A stretch of DNA of 64,000 nt from Hypomesus transpacificus (lineage: Eukaryota > Chordata > Actinopteri > Osmeriformes > Osmeridae), in contig NC_061062.1 of the NCBI RefSeq assembly GCF_021917145.1, positions 13,092,521 to 13,156,520 on the forward strand, given 5' to 3'. The stretch's first letter is position 1. Each line of letters starts with the position of its first letter. The notes under the pieces are model-generated. The model was not told where the DNA came from and ran no database searches. It saw only the letters and a list, made by a program, of their open reading frames with translations. Below, one piece after another: positions 26,603 to 37,919 of this stretch. The translations under genes and the position numbers were made by a program.

Positions 26603-29387
26603 GTGTGGTGCATGTGCATGTGTGCATACTTATTTGCGTGTTTGCGTGCGTGAATGCAGGTGTGTGTTTGCCTCATGAGAAAAAGAGATAGAGGTGTCCT
26701 CTTAAAATAACAGTGCTTGTAAAGGATATACATAGACATTAAATACATCTGCCAGGGTTTAGACTGTCACAGAGACCCTTTCTCTCAGACAGACGTATTC
26801 TCTCTCTGAGATAAGGAACTGGGCTTTGCAAACAGGCTAATAGCAGATTGCTAAACTCCAGTCAAACCTTTAGACTCTCCAACATTTCTTGAAATATATC
26901 TGCTATGTATCCTCAACTTCCTGAAGTCTTTGTCCATAACAGCTTGACAAGAAAGACAAAAAAGGAAATTGTCAAACTGCTTCTTCAGTTGCTCCACTAT
27001 CCTCCACATCAGAGGGAAACAGAAACATAACTTTTGCTTTGTTGGTATGCATGGCTTTTCAATTGGTCGACAGCAGATCACCTGGTCACAGAACTGTGTG
27101 TGGTGTAATGATTGGCAAGTCAAGCTACTTGAAGACACTTTGACAGAGGAGAGGAGGCTATACTAAAGTCATTCTGCCACTCTCCCTCATAGGCATAGTA
27201 TGTCTTTCTACCAGACTATGGCCCGCTCATTAATGACTTAACTACTGATCTACAACAGAAGCCTGGGTTTGGACACTGACCATGAAGTAAGTATGTATGT
27301 AAGTATGCACTGTGAGAAGCCTCCTACCTTCGCTCTCTCTGTGGTGATGTCTCTGCTCGGGTTGCTGACGGAGTGGTCAGCGAGTCAGAACACCCTGACC
27401 TCCAGTTGACCACGAGTTGACCACAGCGATCCTGATTGATCATGTCGGAGCCTCCGTATCTGTAGCTTCCGACGGGAAGGTCACCTCTGTAATCTGATCG
27501 AAGAGAGTATCATCATCTCTGACAACGGGAGTGGATCCACCTAGATCACGTATCGGCCACGCTCAGTCAAATCAAAGTCAAATGACAAGAGGGAAATGAA
27601 TGGGGCAAGGTTTGTTCACTGTGTAAATACATATGGAAGATAGTAGAGATTCGGTCTGGTGAACAGTGAAATATGTAGGCTGGAGCTTTGCTTGCCTCAC
27701 TTATGTTGTCATAAGTAACCCCAAAAGTACTGAAATAGACTGAAGGTTCTGCATAAATGTTACCCAGCCCACCTTTCAGTTGCAGTCCAGGATATAGCCT
27801 GTGCCACACAGGGAAGGGAGAACAGGGGAGGGAGGGAGTGGGGGAGGAACAGGGATGTTCTTGACTGTGGCATCTCTAGCAGCTGTTTCCCTCAAACCCC
27901 TGTCTCCCCCTCCCTGACCCCCCTGCCACCCCCCCCCCTCCCTCCCCCCGCCCTCTTGCCTCACAATGGAACCAATACAAAAGAACAGGAAGTTCCTCCC
28001 GTTTACTGGGGGCCAATCAAAGACATCATTATTCCTGTGTCACAATTTTTACGGGAAATAGCAGCTCCAAAATATGCCAGCTGTGCAGGCAGGCAGGCAG
28101 GCGTGCCGCGTGGTATTATTGTCCTCTCCGCCTGGTGGCTGATGACAAAAGGAGACACAGACCCATCTCCACCATGCTGCACAGAACTGCTGTGTGTGTG
28201 AGCGTGTGTATGTGGAGAAGGCAACGTCAAGGCACACATTCTCTCTTTCTGTCTCTCTTTTTCTCTATTGGCTTGCATCTCTCTCCCAGGCTGGGTTATC
28301 ATTGTGCGCAACGTGAAAAGGGGTCCCCTGCTGAGCGCACGCCGGGCTCCATGGTTCCATCCTGAACAGTGCGATTGTATTAACCCCCTCCCCCCACCCT
28401 CCCCTGCAAGGCGAAGTGGGGTGCATTCACCAGCCCCTTCCGTAGAGCATCTGTAAGACCTCTACTCAGATTACTGCGTAAACGGTGGATCCAGGTGATG
28501 TCTAACGTTTTCCAGATGTGGTGGTAATGTCACCAGGAGGTTAGCGCAACACTGAGTGTTGTTGTTCTCTGAGGAAGGTGAATATTCCTGCTTTCTGACC
28601 AGGGATTACATCCAGCTATGTTACGATGACAGCCTGTGTACTGAGATACATTTGTTATAAAGGTTTCCATTTGATTGGGTCTCCGTTTCTTTTCGGAACA
28701 ACCAAGGTCAGTTAACATGAAAAGATGACGGCAAGAAAAATGCAATCGCTTTGAAGGATTGAAAACCATGTAACTTCCTATTCCACTTGGCTTAATTGAC
28801 TGGGTGTGGTTGAGTCGTAGTTATAAACCTACCCACCAACTCTCTCTGTCTCTTTGTCTTTGTATTTGTCTCTCTCTCTCTTTCTGTCTCTCTCTCTTTC
28901 TGTCTCTCTCTCTCTCTCTTTCTGTCTCTCTCTCTCTCTCCCTCTCTGTCCATCACTATCCCTGTCTAAAGCAGCCCAGACGTCTGGAAGACAATGATTA
29001 ACTCCTTCAGTCACCTCGTTGACTCAGGTGACCACCACTGGGTTTATTTAACAACCATTAGACGGCTGTTGTGAGGGGAATAAACACACACACAAGCACA
29101 AACAAGCATACATACACACACCTAAATACACACACACCTATACAGAAACACACACTTGGAGCCATACAGACTTCCAGATAAGCACACACACAAACAAAGC
29201 AAGATGATGTGCATTGTCATATCAGGTTGATATACCATGTTTCGTGTCAATATTTTACTGTCAGCAAAGACTGTTGGGAAGACCAAATGAACTGAGATTA
29301 GATCCATGTTGTGACGACACACCCAATAACACTGACACGCCACACACATTTGCCAACGTACACACACAGCATTATTTGAATCCAACA

Positions 29388-29808
29388 CAGTGGGGTCATA
29401 ATGTACCACAGTGGGGTCATAATGTACCACAGTGGGGTCATAATGTAACACAGTGGGGTCATAATGTACCACAGTGGGGTCATAATGTACCACAGTGGGG
29501 TCATAATGTAACACAGTGGGGTCATAATGTACCACAGTGGGGTCATAATGTACCACAGTGGGGTCATAATGTAACACAGTGGGGTCATAATGTACCACAG
29601 TGGGGTCATAATGTACCACAGTGGGGTCATAATGTAACACAGTGGGGTCATAATGTACCACAGTGGGGTCATAATGTACCACAGTGGGGTCATAATGTAA
29701 CACAGTGGGGTCATAATGTACCACAGTGGGGTCATAATGTACCACAGTGGGGTCATAATGTAACACAGTGGGGTCATAATGTAACACAGTGGGGTCATAA
29801 TGTACCAC
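29388..29808. repeat. 21-bp minisatellite with 63-bp higher-order structure (20 units)
   Basis: The unit CACAGTGGGGTCATAATGTA(A/C) occurs 20 times. Units alternate in a fixed order of two 'ACC' types and one 'AAC' type, giving six copies of a 63-bp higher-order unit and an irregular end. Since 21 is divisible by three and the unit lacks stops in several frames, long heptad-repeat frames run through on both strands. They have no other coding support. Confidence 0.95.
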
Positions 29809-32800
29809 TATCTGTCCCTCAGTTTGTAGTCTTAAGGCCCTATCGCTGTTGTCCTTTCTTTCAAAGGAGGCTGGAATCTTGTCCTTCTTGTCGAAGCTTA
29901 TCAGTGTGTTTGAAGCTTGTCTTTATCTGGGCTCTGTATGTAAAGGTCAGCAGCAGGAGACAGCCAGTTATCTCCGCTACTCTCTCAACTGGAGGACACC
30001 AAGAGATCAACATTTTGCCTCTACTTTTATTACTTTTGTCACGTCATATTCCACGAGAGTGCATTGCACAGTTCCATGCTTAGTTAAATCAAATTTAATA
30101 AATGGTCAAAACTGTTTGTCTTCGTGAATACATAATATTCTGGATTACATTCTGAAATTAAGGAGCTATAATATACTACATGGCCGTTCGTACCAGAACA
30201 TTCCCCCCCGCCATTTCTAGTGGCAGCTTGTGTGTGTGAGCCCTGAGCTTGTGAGAACCTCGTTCTGTGGTTCATCCCTATTTTGGCCTTGAGAAGGAGA
30301 GAAGGAAGGAACATTTTTAGGAATCTTGAGTGCCGTTGACCCCCGTACACATGGAGAATTCTAAGTTACTGGTGAAGGGATATTTTGAGCAAATTACAGA
30401 GTGGTCAGAGAATGTTAGCCCTAGCAGGAAGTGAACTGAGTACAATACACAGATCAGGCAGGGCCAGGCCCACTCACACACACACGCACACATACTCACA
30501 CACTCACTCCTGCGCACACACGTGCGCACACACACACATTTCCAAGCAATGTTTAACTACTCACAATGAGTCATGACTGGTATCAGGGGAGAATCAAAAA
30601 CAATTTACTGTTCTGGTTCCACGTCTCGATGTCATCTCATACCATCCTCACTGTCACCATTTGGGGATTTAATCATTGTCATTATCATCCACAAACAATT
30701 TACATTTGCTAGTGTCATAGTTCTCTGATTTCTCTTTACAGAACTCCACCTTGTAGACTTCTGTCCATCCTGGGTGCCATGCATAATGCTGTGAATACCA
30801 TTCACTAGGCCCGTAATCTAATATACCCAGGCAGGCAGACAGGGTGTGGCTTCTGTTTGATTAGCTCACTGGCCCAGTAGTTCGTGCAAGACCACTTAAT
30901 CAGGTCACTCCAATCCCAGACCCTTATGCTCCCAGCCTGTGACCGTCTGGAAGGGTCTGGGTGGGGGGCGGATGCGGGTGACAGGGAGATGGGGGGGGGG
31001 GGGATCAGTGACCCAGATTGGTGAAGGGTGAGTAGTTGTGGTTTAGGGTGGGGGGTGAGGGAGGTGGAGAGAGGATGGGAGAGATCAGCTGTGCGCCGCC
31101 TCAGAATCTCAGATCACTTCATTAGCAGGGACAAGTATGAGATGGGAATGATGAGGTGTGTGTGTGTGTGTATGTGAACATGTGGGGCTGAAGAGGGCAA
31201 AGAGCGTAGTTGGATGGGGGTAGGAAAGGAGGGAGGGTGAGAGTAACCGCTGTGGCCCTCCTTATTTCTCAAGAACCCTCTTGACCCAGAAACACAACAC
31301 ACACACACACACCCAACACGCACACCACACAGGTGCAGAGATACCCACCAGAGACCTCCTGGCCTCCCTCTTTGTATCTCTCAGAGGCCTGACCAGCTGA
31401 ACCCCTGGCAACAGCAGGGGCCTTTCCCTCCCTTTCTTCCCCTCTTTTTTATCACTCTTCTCTCTTCTCTGTCTTCCCATTTGAATACCTTAGTAGGACA
31501 GGAACCTTGGGTTCCCTCTGTTTGTGTCTGTACCTGCCTGTCTGAATGTCATTCTGTCTGTTTGTCTACCTGTGTATCTGCCTGCCTGCCTCCCTGTCAG
31601 TCAATCAGTCTGTCTGCCAGTCAACCAACAGGAGCAGGTCTAGTCTCCAGAGTAGTCTCAGCACAACACATCTCTCTGCAGTCTAAAGACGTTGTGGTCA
31701 ATTTGTAGTTTCAAGGGGGAGGAGAGGGTTGCAAGCCTTCTGGTGATCCCATTCATGTAAATCCAATATTCAAATACTCCAGATGTATTCTCCAGGCTGA
31801 GTTTCCCCCTTTTTTTAACCTTGCCTTGTCTTGTCTGACCCTGGAGAGTTGTTGTGTCTTTCTGAGTCGCTCAGGCTCCAGCCCTGAGATGGGACATGAA
31901 GCTCAGTGTCATGCTACGGTCTGGATGTTTCTGTGAGGCACATACAATCACTCTTACTTACTAAGAATGTGTGCAAACAGTGTGTCCTTAACCTGACTCA
32001 GGTGATGAAGCACTGGAGACATGGCACACTGGTCACACTGCAAGCAGGAACAAGTCCCTTGTTTTTAGATCACTCCCTAGGTCAGGGCCATGTAGTTTTG
32101 ACCTTCTGTTACTGGTTTTCTCAGACTTCTGTCGCCTTGCCTCCCTGTTCCCAGTTTTGTCAGTGGTCTGGTACACAGCTCCATCTGACAACAGGATCAG
32201 GGTGATAATATTCCCACGCTTAAAATCAAGAAAACAAGCTAACTTTTGAAAACCTGACAGAGGTCTTGATTTTGAATAAAAGGGACAAAAAGTTGAAGAA
32301 GCACACTTAAGAATAGTTATTGTATCAAAAGCCTTCTTTTCAAACCAAAAATACTATGTAAATGTTGGAGAATGGATTTTGTGATATGGATTATGGTCAA
32401 AGTTATATTTATTGAGGGTATTTTTCTAAACTGATCTGGTCAAGATAATGCAGCAGCATAATAAAAAAAAAAAACATAGCTATAAACGGATAACAGAGGA
32501 GACAACATGAAGAACTCAGCACAGGGAACTCATATTTCAAAAGAGAATTGTATTGGAGTCAGATTTGTAGCTAACAAGGTCAATTAAAAACATTTGCATC
32601 TTAAAGAAAACTGCCTTTAATTCTAAAGATTTTGATATTAAAGCATTTAACAGGATTCATTCTGAGTTTCAACTCATTCTGCATATATTCATGTCAAAGG
32701 TGCAGCTTGCACAAATGTCTTTTTTCCCAAGTCCGTACGGGCTTTAGGAGAAAGAAGTCCAGGGAACGCCAACATGTTGCCCAGCCCTTTAGCATGATAT

Positions 32801-33299
32801 GGATGCATTCAGTATGATAACAGACCAAGAATTGTCTTCTATACTGTATATAGGTGAACCAATGACAGAACCAACAGTTATGTCTTTCCAAACAATATTC
32901 TGATTGTGTGAAATTTTACAAACAATAATCATTGTCCATCATATGACAGGTGACAGATCATAAAATGATAGCCTAAACATTTCTGTAAATGAATTTTCTT
33001 TTGACATTGTAAAGGAATCTCTTTCCAATTGAAGACCTTTCAAAAACAGAGCATTGGAATCTCTGGACCTTTCAAGGCTGAACACATCTGAAGGATCTGA
33101 GAGAAAGGACAGAATGAAATAGGGGAGTAAGAGAGGGAGGACAGGGCGTCCGGATGACACAATGGATAAGAGGAATTGAGTTTCACTCTGTTTCTTGTCA
33201 CTAAATTACCCTGTGATAGTTGTGTGAGAAAAAGACACCCTTCTGTATACAATGCATGCCTTTCCAAATAACAATATGTTGGTGTGGCCCTCTCCCTCC

Positions 33300-33337
<38 letters not shown>

Positions 33338-34790
33338 AAGTTGACCCTGTACTCTTTTGGACTCCCTCCTCTGTTGTCAGCAGTGGAGAAATAGAGACGC
33401 TTTGTTGACGGCGGATTAGGAGACAGCGCCTTGAAAGGTTCTCTTTGGGTAAAAGACGAGTGGGAGGCGACAAGGGTTAAGGGGGAGGCAAGCAGGGGGG
33501 GAGGGTCGGCGCTGCTAATTATGCATGGCGATTGTTGATAGTTTGATTGTCTGCGTCCAGCTGCACGGGGAACTGGGGGAGAGTAGAGGGCGGGGATGCG
33601 GAGCGAGGCAGACTCACTGACGCCAGGCTCGAAATTCTCCCATCCATTGAAAGAGAGCCTCGATTGTGTCGGGGCCTTTCCGACAGTGCGGTGCGAGGGC
33701 ACCTGATCCCTGCCCAGACGTACCAGCGTGTCACACAGATTCAGAGCTCTGGAATCCGCCAATAAAACCGCGGTGCCCAAAGAATGTACTTGCCGGCCAC
33801 TATACATAGTGGCGACATTATAAAATAATAGTGACCATAGAAACAATATGATAGTTATAAGAAATGGTAATTGGAGTCTGACGATTATAATGTTGAATAT
33901 TGTTGTTACTCACATGGGCAAGTATATAACCGATATATGTAGGCTATGACCTGCCATATTTATGTGCAAGCTAATAGGTCCATATGAATTATCAGCCCAT
34001 GAGTTTGTCCACTCAGCAAATGGAAATAGGATTTTTCCCACCAGACCAGAGATTATAGGACAATATTTGTTCACCCCCATCTCCTTGACATATTTAAAAA
34101 GATATTTGAGGCCAAAGTCTTGTTTGGACAGCCAGTTGCGTTTACAAAATATGTTTCTAAAATAGAAATGGACCAAAACTCCCGGTCTCACGATACAGCC
34201 TGAGTGGGGTTGCTCTTGAGTGGGGTCGCTGAGTGACTTCTTGTCAAATACAGAGGTCAGTAGGTGGGAGGACGTTGCCAAGCGGAAGGCAGTGGGTAGT
34301 AACCTCCTCACGCTGACATGAACATCTGTGCGACCGCTGCATTTGGGACAGCTGCAGTTGGGATTAATGCGGAAAACGTTTCTATAAAACTGAACAATTA
34401 TCAAAGTTCCCACAGTCGAATCAATTAAGAAAGATATGTCTCTTCTATGAATTTTTTTTTTTTTTACATTTGGAGACAAATATAGGCTATGCTCTATTTC
34501 TTATCAGTGTGCCATAGATCTGAACCAGAAATCTAATTATCTGTTCGATGTCTTGAGAGCTAATATGTCATTCTGAAATCTGTAATATATGAAATAACAT
34601 GCAATTAATTTGTCCTAAGGAGGTTAAGGTTAGCTCTACTAAAAAACTCCTATCCGCAATGCAAGCAGCAACAGAGCAGAGGAAAGGAGGCGGGCTCAGA
34701 GCGCTGAGTGGCAGACCCAGTGCGCGACGAGGTTCTGGTCAGGGCGGGCTGTCTGCCAGAGGGGCGCGTTGGAGCGAGCGGGTGAATGGA

Positions 34791-34821
34791 TGACGTCGGG
34801 AGCCTGGCGCCAGCATGTCTG
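34791..34821 (+). promoter_or_regulatory. Candidate BMP/SMAD response element upstream of id3
   Basis: TGGCGCC (34805-34811), five bases, then GTCTG (34817-34821). GGCGCC-N5-GTCTG is the arrangement described for SMAD1/5-SMAD4 binding in Id gene enhancers and its Drosophila counterpart. A CRE-like TGACGTC lies just upstream (34791-34797). The site is in a GC- and CpG-rich island (about 34680-34870) inside AT-rich DNA, 1.2 kb before the id3 start codon. Function is inferred from motif and position. Confidence 0.65.
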
Positions 34822-35687
34822 GGACTGGCGCGTTAGATCAACACAGCTGGGGTGGAATAGGACACACAGCTGGCGCGAGGGTGCATTCCTCCACAAAACA
34901 GGATTGTGAGAAAAGGGAAAATAAGACCAAATAGGAACAGAGGAGACATGCTTTGATGTATTCTAAAAATGTAGGGTTAAAAAGAAAGAGAACAAACTTA
35001 TAAGTGCTCATTATTAATTGCAGGGTTTGGTGTGAATTTGAAACCAATAAATGGAAATGTTGTCAACGAATATAACACATGTAGCTTTTTATTAAACTTT
35101 CTTTGAGGTTCATTGTTGAATTGTTCAGATGGTATTCGCTGAACACGGTCTATAACTATCTACAGTATACTGCACTCATCAGAAATCCTAACAGATGAGC
35201 AGACGTCGATTGTCTTGTGACATAATCTTAAAGCCACTCAAACAAATGATAATATAACTTAGGCCTACATAAAACAATCTTGTTTACAGTCTAACATTAC
35301 CGATGTCCCTGCGTCAACCTGCCTATAAGAATATAGTCCATCCCCCTGTGTAAACCCTGTATATTACCCATGTCTACATTTGTATCTTAAAAATCATGTG
35401 CAAAAAACTTAGGCTACACTCCTTCTGTATTTAAATCAATTTTAAACTGACGACAGGAAGTCTCCAAGTCATAAGAGAACAAATTGTTGTTATGGTCAAA
35501 TTCGGCCATTGGTGGCTTCAACTTTATCAAATGAAAATGATCCTGGACATCTAGATTTGTCTTGTCTTTATTAGTATGGCATTGAGCTTGTTGCTTAAAC
35601 AACAAGTTAAATCAGGGATAGGCCTATGTGAGCTACACTTCATTCACTCAAAGGCATGTGTTTTGTAATGCAGATGGTTGTAGAACG

Positions 35688-35707
35688 GCAATTAGACGTC
35701 TAATTGC
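35688..35707. promoter_or_regulatory. Perfect 20-bp palindrome upstream of id3
   Basis: GCAATTAGAC followed by its exact reverse complement, 218 bases upstream of the TATA box. The centre AGACGTCT contains two SMAD half sites (AGAC and GTCT) and a CRE-like core. Both flanks are TAATTG/CAATTA, typical homeodomain cores. The palindrome is certain, the regulatory role is inference. Confidence 0.6.
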
Positions 35708-35804
35708 TTGACAATCCCTGTGTGCATCCTAAAGGCTTCAAGAGGATCCCAAACTTTACTTCCTCATTCCTCCAGCCTCCCACTGAAGATTATACTACGC
35801 ACAG

Positions 35805-35912
35805 CCAATACGAAGCCAGTAACTCTTCAGGGCCTCCATGACTACCAATCAGAACACCGGAGTTCATTTATTTGTGAGAGCGGGGCGGTACCTTGTTTTC
35901 AGCTGTATAAAG
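35805..35912 (+). promoter_or_regulatory. id3: id3 core promoter: two CCAAT boxes, GC box, TATA box
   Basis: CCAAT at 35805-35809 and 35845-35849 (40 bp apart, a spacing usual for NF-Y pairs), GGGGCGG at 35882-35888 and TATAAAG at 35906-35912. Transcription would start near 35936-35940, giving a leader of about 100 bases before the ATG at 36041. This order of elements is that of a compact inducible promoter. Confidence 0.8.
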
Positions 35913-36040
35913 ACCATACTCGCTGCGTTCCAAGGGTACTTTCGCTGTCGACTGTTGAGAGAGCAAGGATTGAACGTATCTGAATCCATAGAGATCAAAC
36001 ACCCGATTTCAAGCTGAAGACCCAAACTCACACACGCATC

Positions 36041-36344
36041 ATGAAGGCTATCAGTCCAGTGCGGTCGGTCAGAAGCTGTTACGAAGCCGTGTGCTGTATC
36101 TCGGAGCAAAGCCTCGTCATCGCCCGGAATAAGCCATCTCTGGAAGAACCCGTGGGTGCGCTGTGCGACATGAACGACTGTTACTCTAAACTGAAAGAGC
36201 TGGTTCCCAGCATACCGCAGAACAAGTCCGTCAGCCAAGTGGAGATTCTGCAGCACGTTATCGATTACATTTTTGACCTGCAGATTGCGCTTGAGGACGA
36301 AACGACAGCCACACCTGAAATGGTCCTGTCACTAAAGGTGCGGT

Positions 36345-36386
<42 letters not shown>

Positions 36387-36655
36387 TTCGCATTTGTTTG
36401 CATTTATCTCTGTAATGTTAATAGTTGTCATTGTCTTGCTATAGCAGTGGACAGAAAGAAAAAAAAATCTAGTTTGCACCACAGTTTTGTATCATACATT
36501 GTGTAACGACAATGACAACTGCTGCAACATGTTACTCAACCCTTGTACACGGCAGAGAAGTGACACAGTGACTTATAATGTTCCCATTTCTTCACATCCA
36601 GGCGGCAGACCTTGCATGCAATTTCTCCAAAGACGATGGTCGGTTGTGTCACTAA
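36041..36655 (+). CDS. id3: Inhibitor of DNA binding 3 (Id3), HLH protein
   Basis: A nuclear helix-loop-helix protein without a basic region. It sequesters E proteins and blocks bHLH factor binding to E boxes, and is a direct BMP target. Exons 36041-36337 (99 codons) and 36602-36655 (17 codons plus stop) are joined in phase 0, giving 116 residues against 119 in human ID3 as I recall. The N-terminus MKAISPVR with [19 protein letters not shown] is diagnostic of Id3 rather than Id1, Id2 or Id4. Ser5 sits in a CDK-type SPVR motif. The HLH spans about residues 48-84, with [19 protein letters not shown] covering loop and helix 2. Donor GTGCGG and acceptor CATCCAG border a 264-base intron that contains a (CT)n run (36345-36383). 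Neighbours: e2f2 follows on the same strand, as in human 1p36. Confidence 0.96.
36345..36383. repeat. (CT)n microsatellite in id3 intron 1
   Basis: A run of about 19 CT units starting eight bases after the intron 1 donor. Confidence 0.9.
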
Positions 36656-37081
36656 AGGAATCAGAGGAAGCAGAACTTCCACACATGGTGTGTATTAATC
36701 TAACGTCTCTTGTGCCTAATGCCTTATTGTTGTTTTCATTATACCTATTATATCATAGAGTATACATTAGCCTATATAGTATACATTTGCATTGTGTTAA
36801 AGCTGTCTTGTTCAACTGCTGTGTAAAGTGGGTGGGATGCAAGTGTTGAATCAGAGAGGCAACCCGCTCCCAGGGGAATACAGTCTTAATAAATGAACGC
36901 AACACTTTTCTAGTTAGTAGCTGTATGGGCATTGATATGCAGAGAGAGTAGTGTCCCCTGCTCTTTTCCCTTGACCCCCCCCTCCTCCCCACCAACTCAC
37001 CATGGTTGCCAATTAGGCAGCCCAGTGAATGTGTAGCGGATTCATCGCTATCTGCCTGGGGTTAATGAAAGTTCCACGCTC

Positions 37082-37097
37082 GGCGCCAGTCTGTCTG
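37082..37097 (+). promoter_or_regulatory. Second candidate BMP/SMAD response element, downstream of id3 coding exons
   Basis: GGCGCC (37082-37087), five bases, GTCTG (37093-37097): the same spacing and sequence as the upstream site. It lies 427 bases past the id3 stop, in what is probably the non-coding second intron or the 3' flank. Neighbouring sequence (37000-37080) is unique and includes a TTAATGA homeodomain-type core. I noticed no other GGCGCC in the window by eye. Confidence 0.65.
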
Positions 37098-37189
37098 CTC
37101 TCCCTCTGCAGGGAGGGAGGGAGCAAGGGAGGGAGCGTGAGAGAGAGAGCAAGATCTGACTTAACTTTTCTTCCTTTCTCTCCATGCAG

Positions 37190-37896
37190 GTGCAGGGAAA
37201 CACATGTCTCCACTTCACTCCAGGCAAGAGGACAAGAGGGGCAGAAAGGGTGGGATAGGTATTTGGAGTGGAGAGAGGGGGGATAAAGAGAGAGAGAAAA
37301 GAAAGCGGACTGTTTTCTCGACGCAAGATCAACCTCCTGTTCTCTCTGTACAATATCAGTTGGTGGCAACCAGACGTGTCCACAACACCAAAGCTGAAAA
37401 GGAACTGAAGAGACATTCTGCTACAGCACCACTCTCTCTTTCTCAATCTGCATTCATCCCCCTTTATCCTTCAATCCCCATGAGTGTATTTGAATTTCAA
37501 TCATTGTAGTTTTTTTTTTCTCCACCTTTCTTGTTACATTCCATACCCAAAGTCTCTGGACTAAAATGATTTTGTTACACCTCAACCCCTTTCTTTCTTT
37601 CCTGAACAGTCTTACACCATGTCACTTAATTCTCCCCGTGTTTCCTTTGTTTTACCCAAGATGTGGAGAATGTTAGAAGTGATCATGGACATTGTGTGTG
37701 AGGTGTGAGGTTGTTGGGTTCGAATGTGGAATTGGTGGGGTGGGTCAAGAGGGATGGGGGCTTGGGTCTTAATCAGAACTCTATAATAGAGTTGATTGTA
37801 AAGTGTTTGTAGGGATTATGCATTTCTACAGACAATGTTGAGTTTTATAAACTTTTTATAAAAGTATGTTTTTTCTGTATGTTCTTGCGTAATAAA
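37190..37896 (+). other. id3: Probable id3 terminal 3'UTR exon with conserved palindromes and polyA signal
   Basis: The end of this segment strongly resembles the end of mammalian ID3 3'UTR as I remember it. AACTCTAT-A-ATAGAGTT (37777-37793) is a perfect inverted repeat, followed by ACTTTT-TAT-AAAAGT (37851-37865) and then AATAAA (37891-37896). A good acceptor (TCCATGCAG, ending 37189) and a possible donor after the stop (near 36687) suggest a non-coding third exon, as in human ID3. The exact 5' boundary is uncertain. An earlier AATAAA at 36888-36893 could be used instead. Confidence 0.7.
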
Positions 37897-37919
37897 ATGA
37901 AGAAATGTTCAAATGTCTC

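Noticed and set aside
29214..30083. A 289-codon + strand frame with heptad repeats
   Set aside because: It is mostly the translation of the 21-bp minisatellite. Flanking residues have no family resemblance, and the minus strand is open over the same repeat.
33040..33846. A 268-codon minus-strand frame
   Set aside because: It includes an Arg-Glu run from a CT microsatellite, has no recognisable domain and no splice or promoter context. Probably chance.
37204..37509. A 101-codon + frame after id3
   Set aside because: It falls in the likely id3 3'UTR, is low in complexity and has no recognised relatives.
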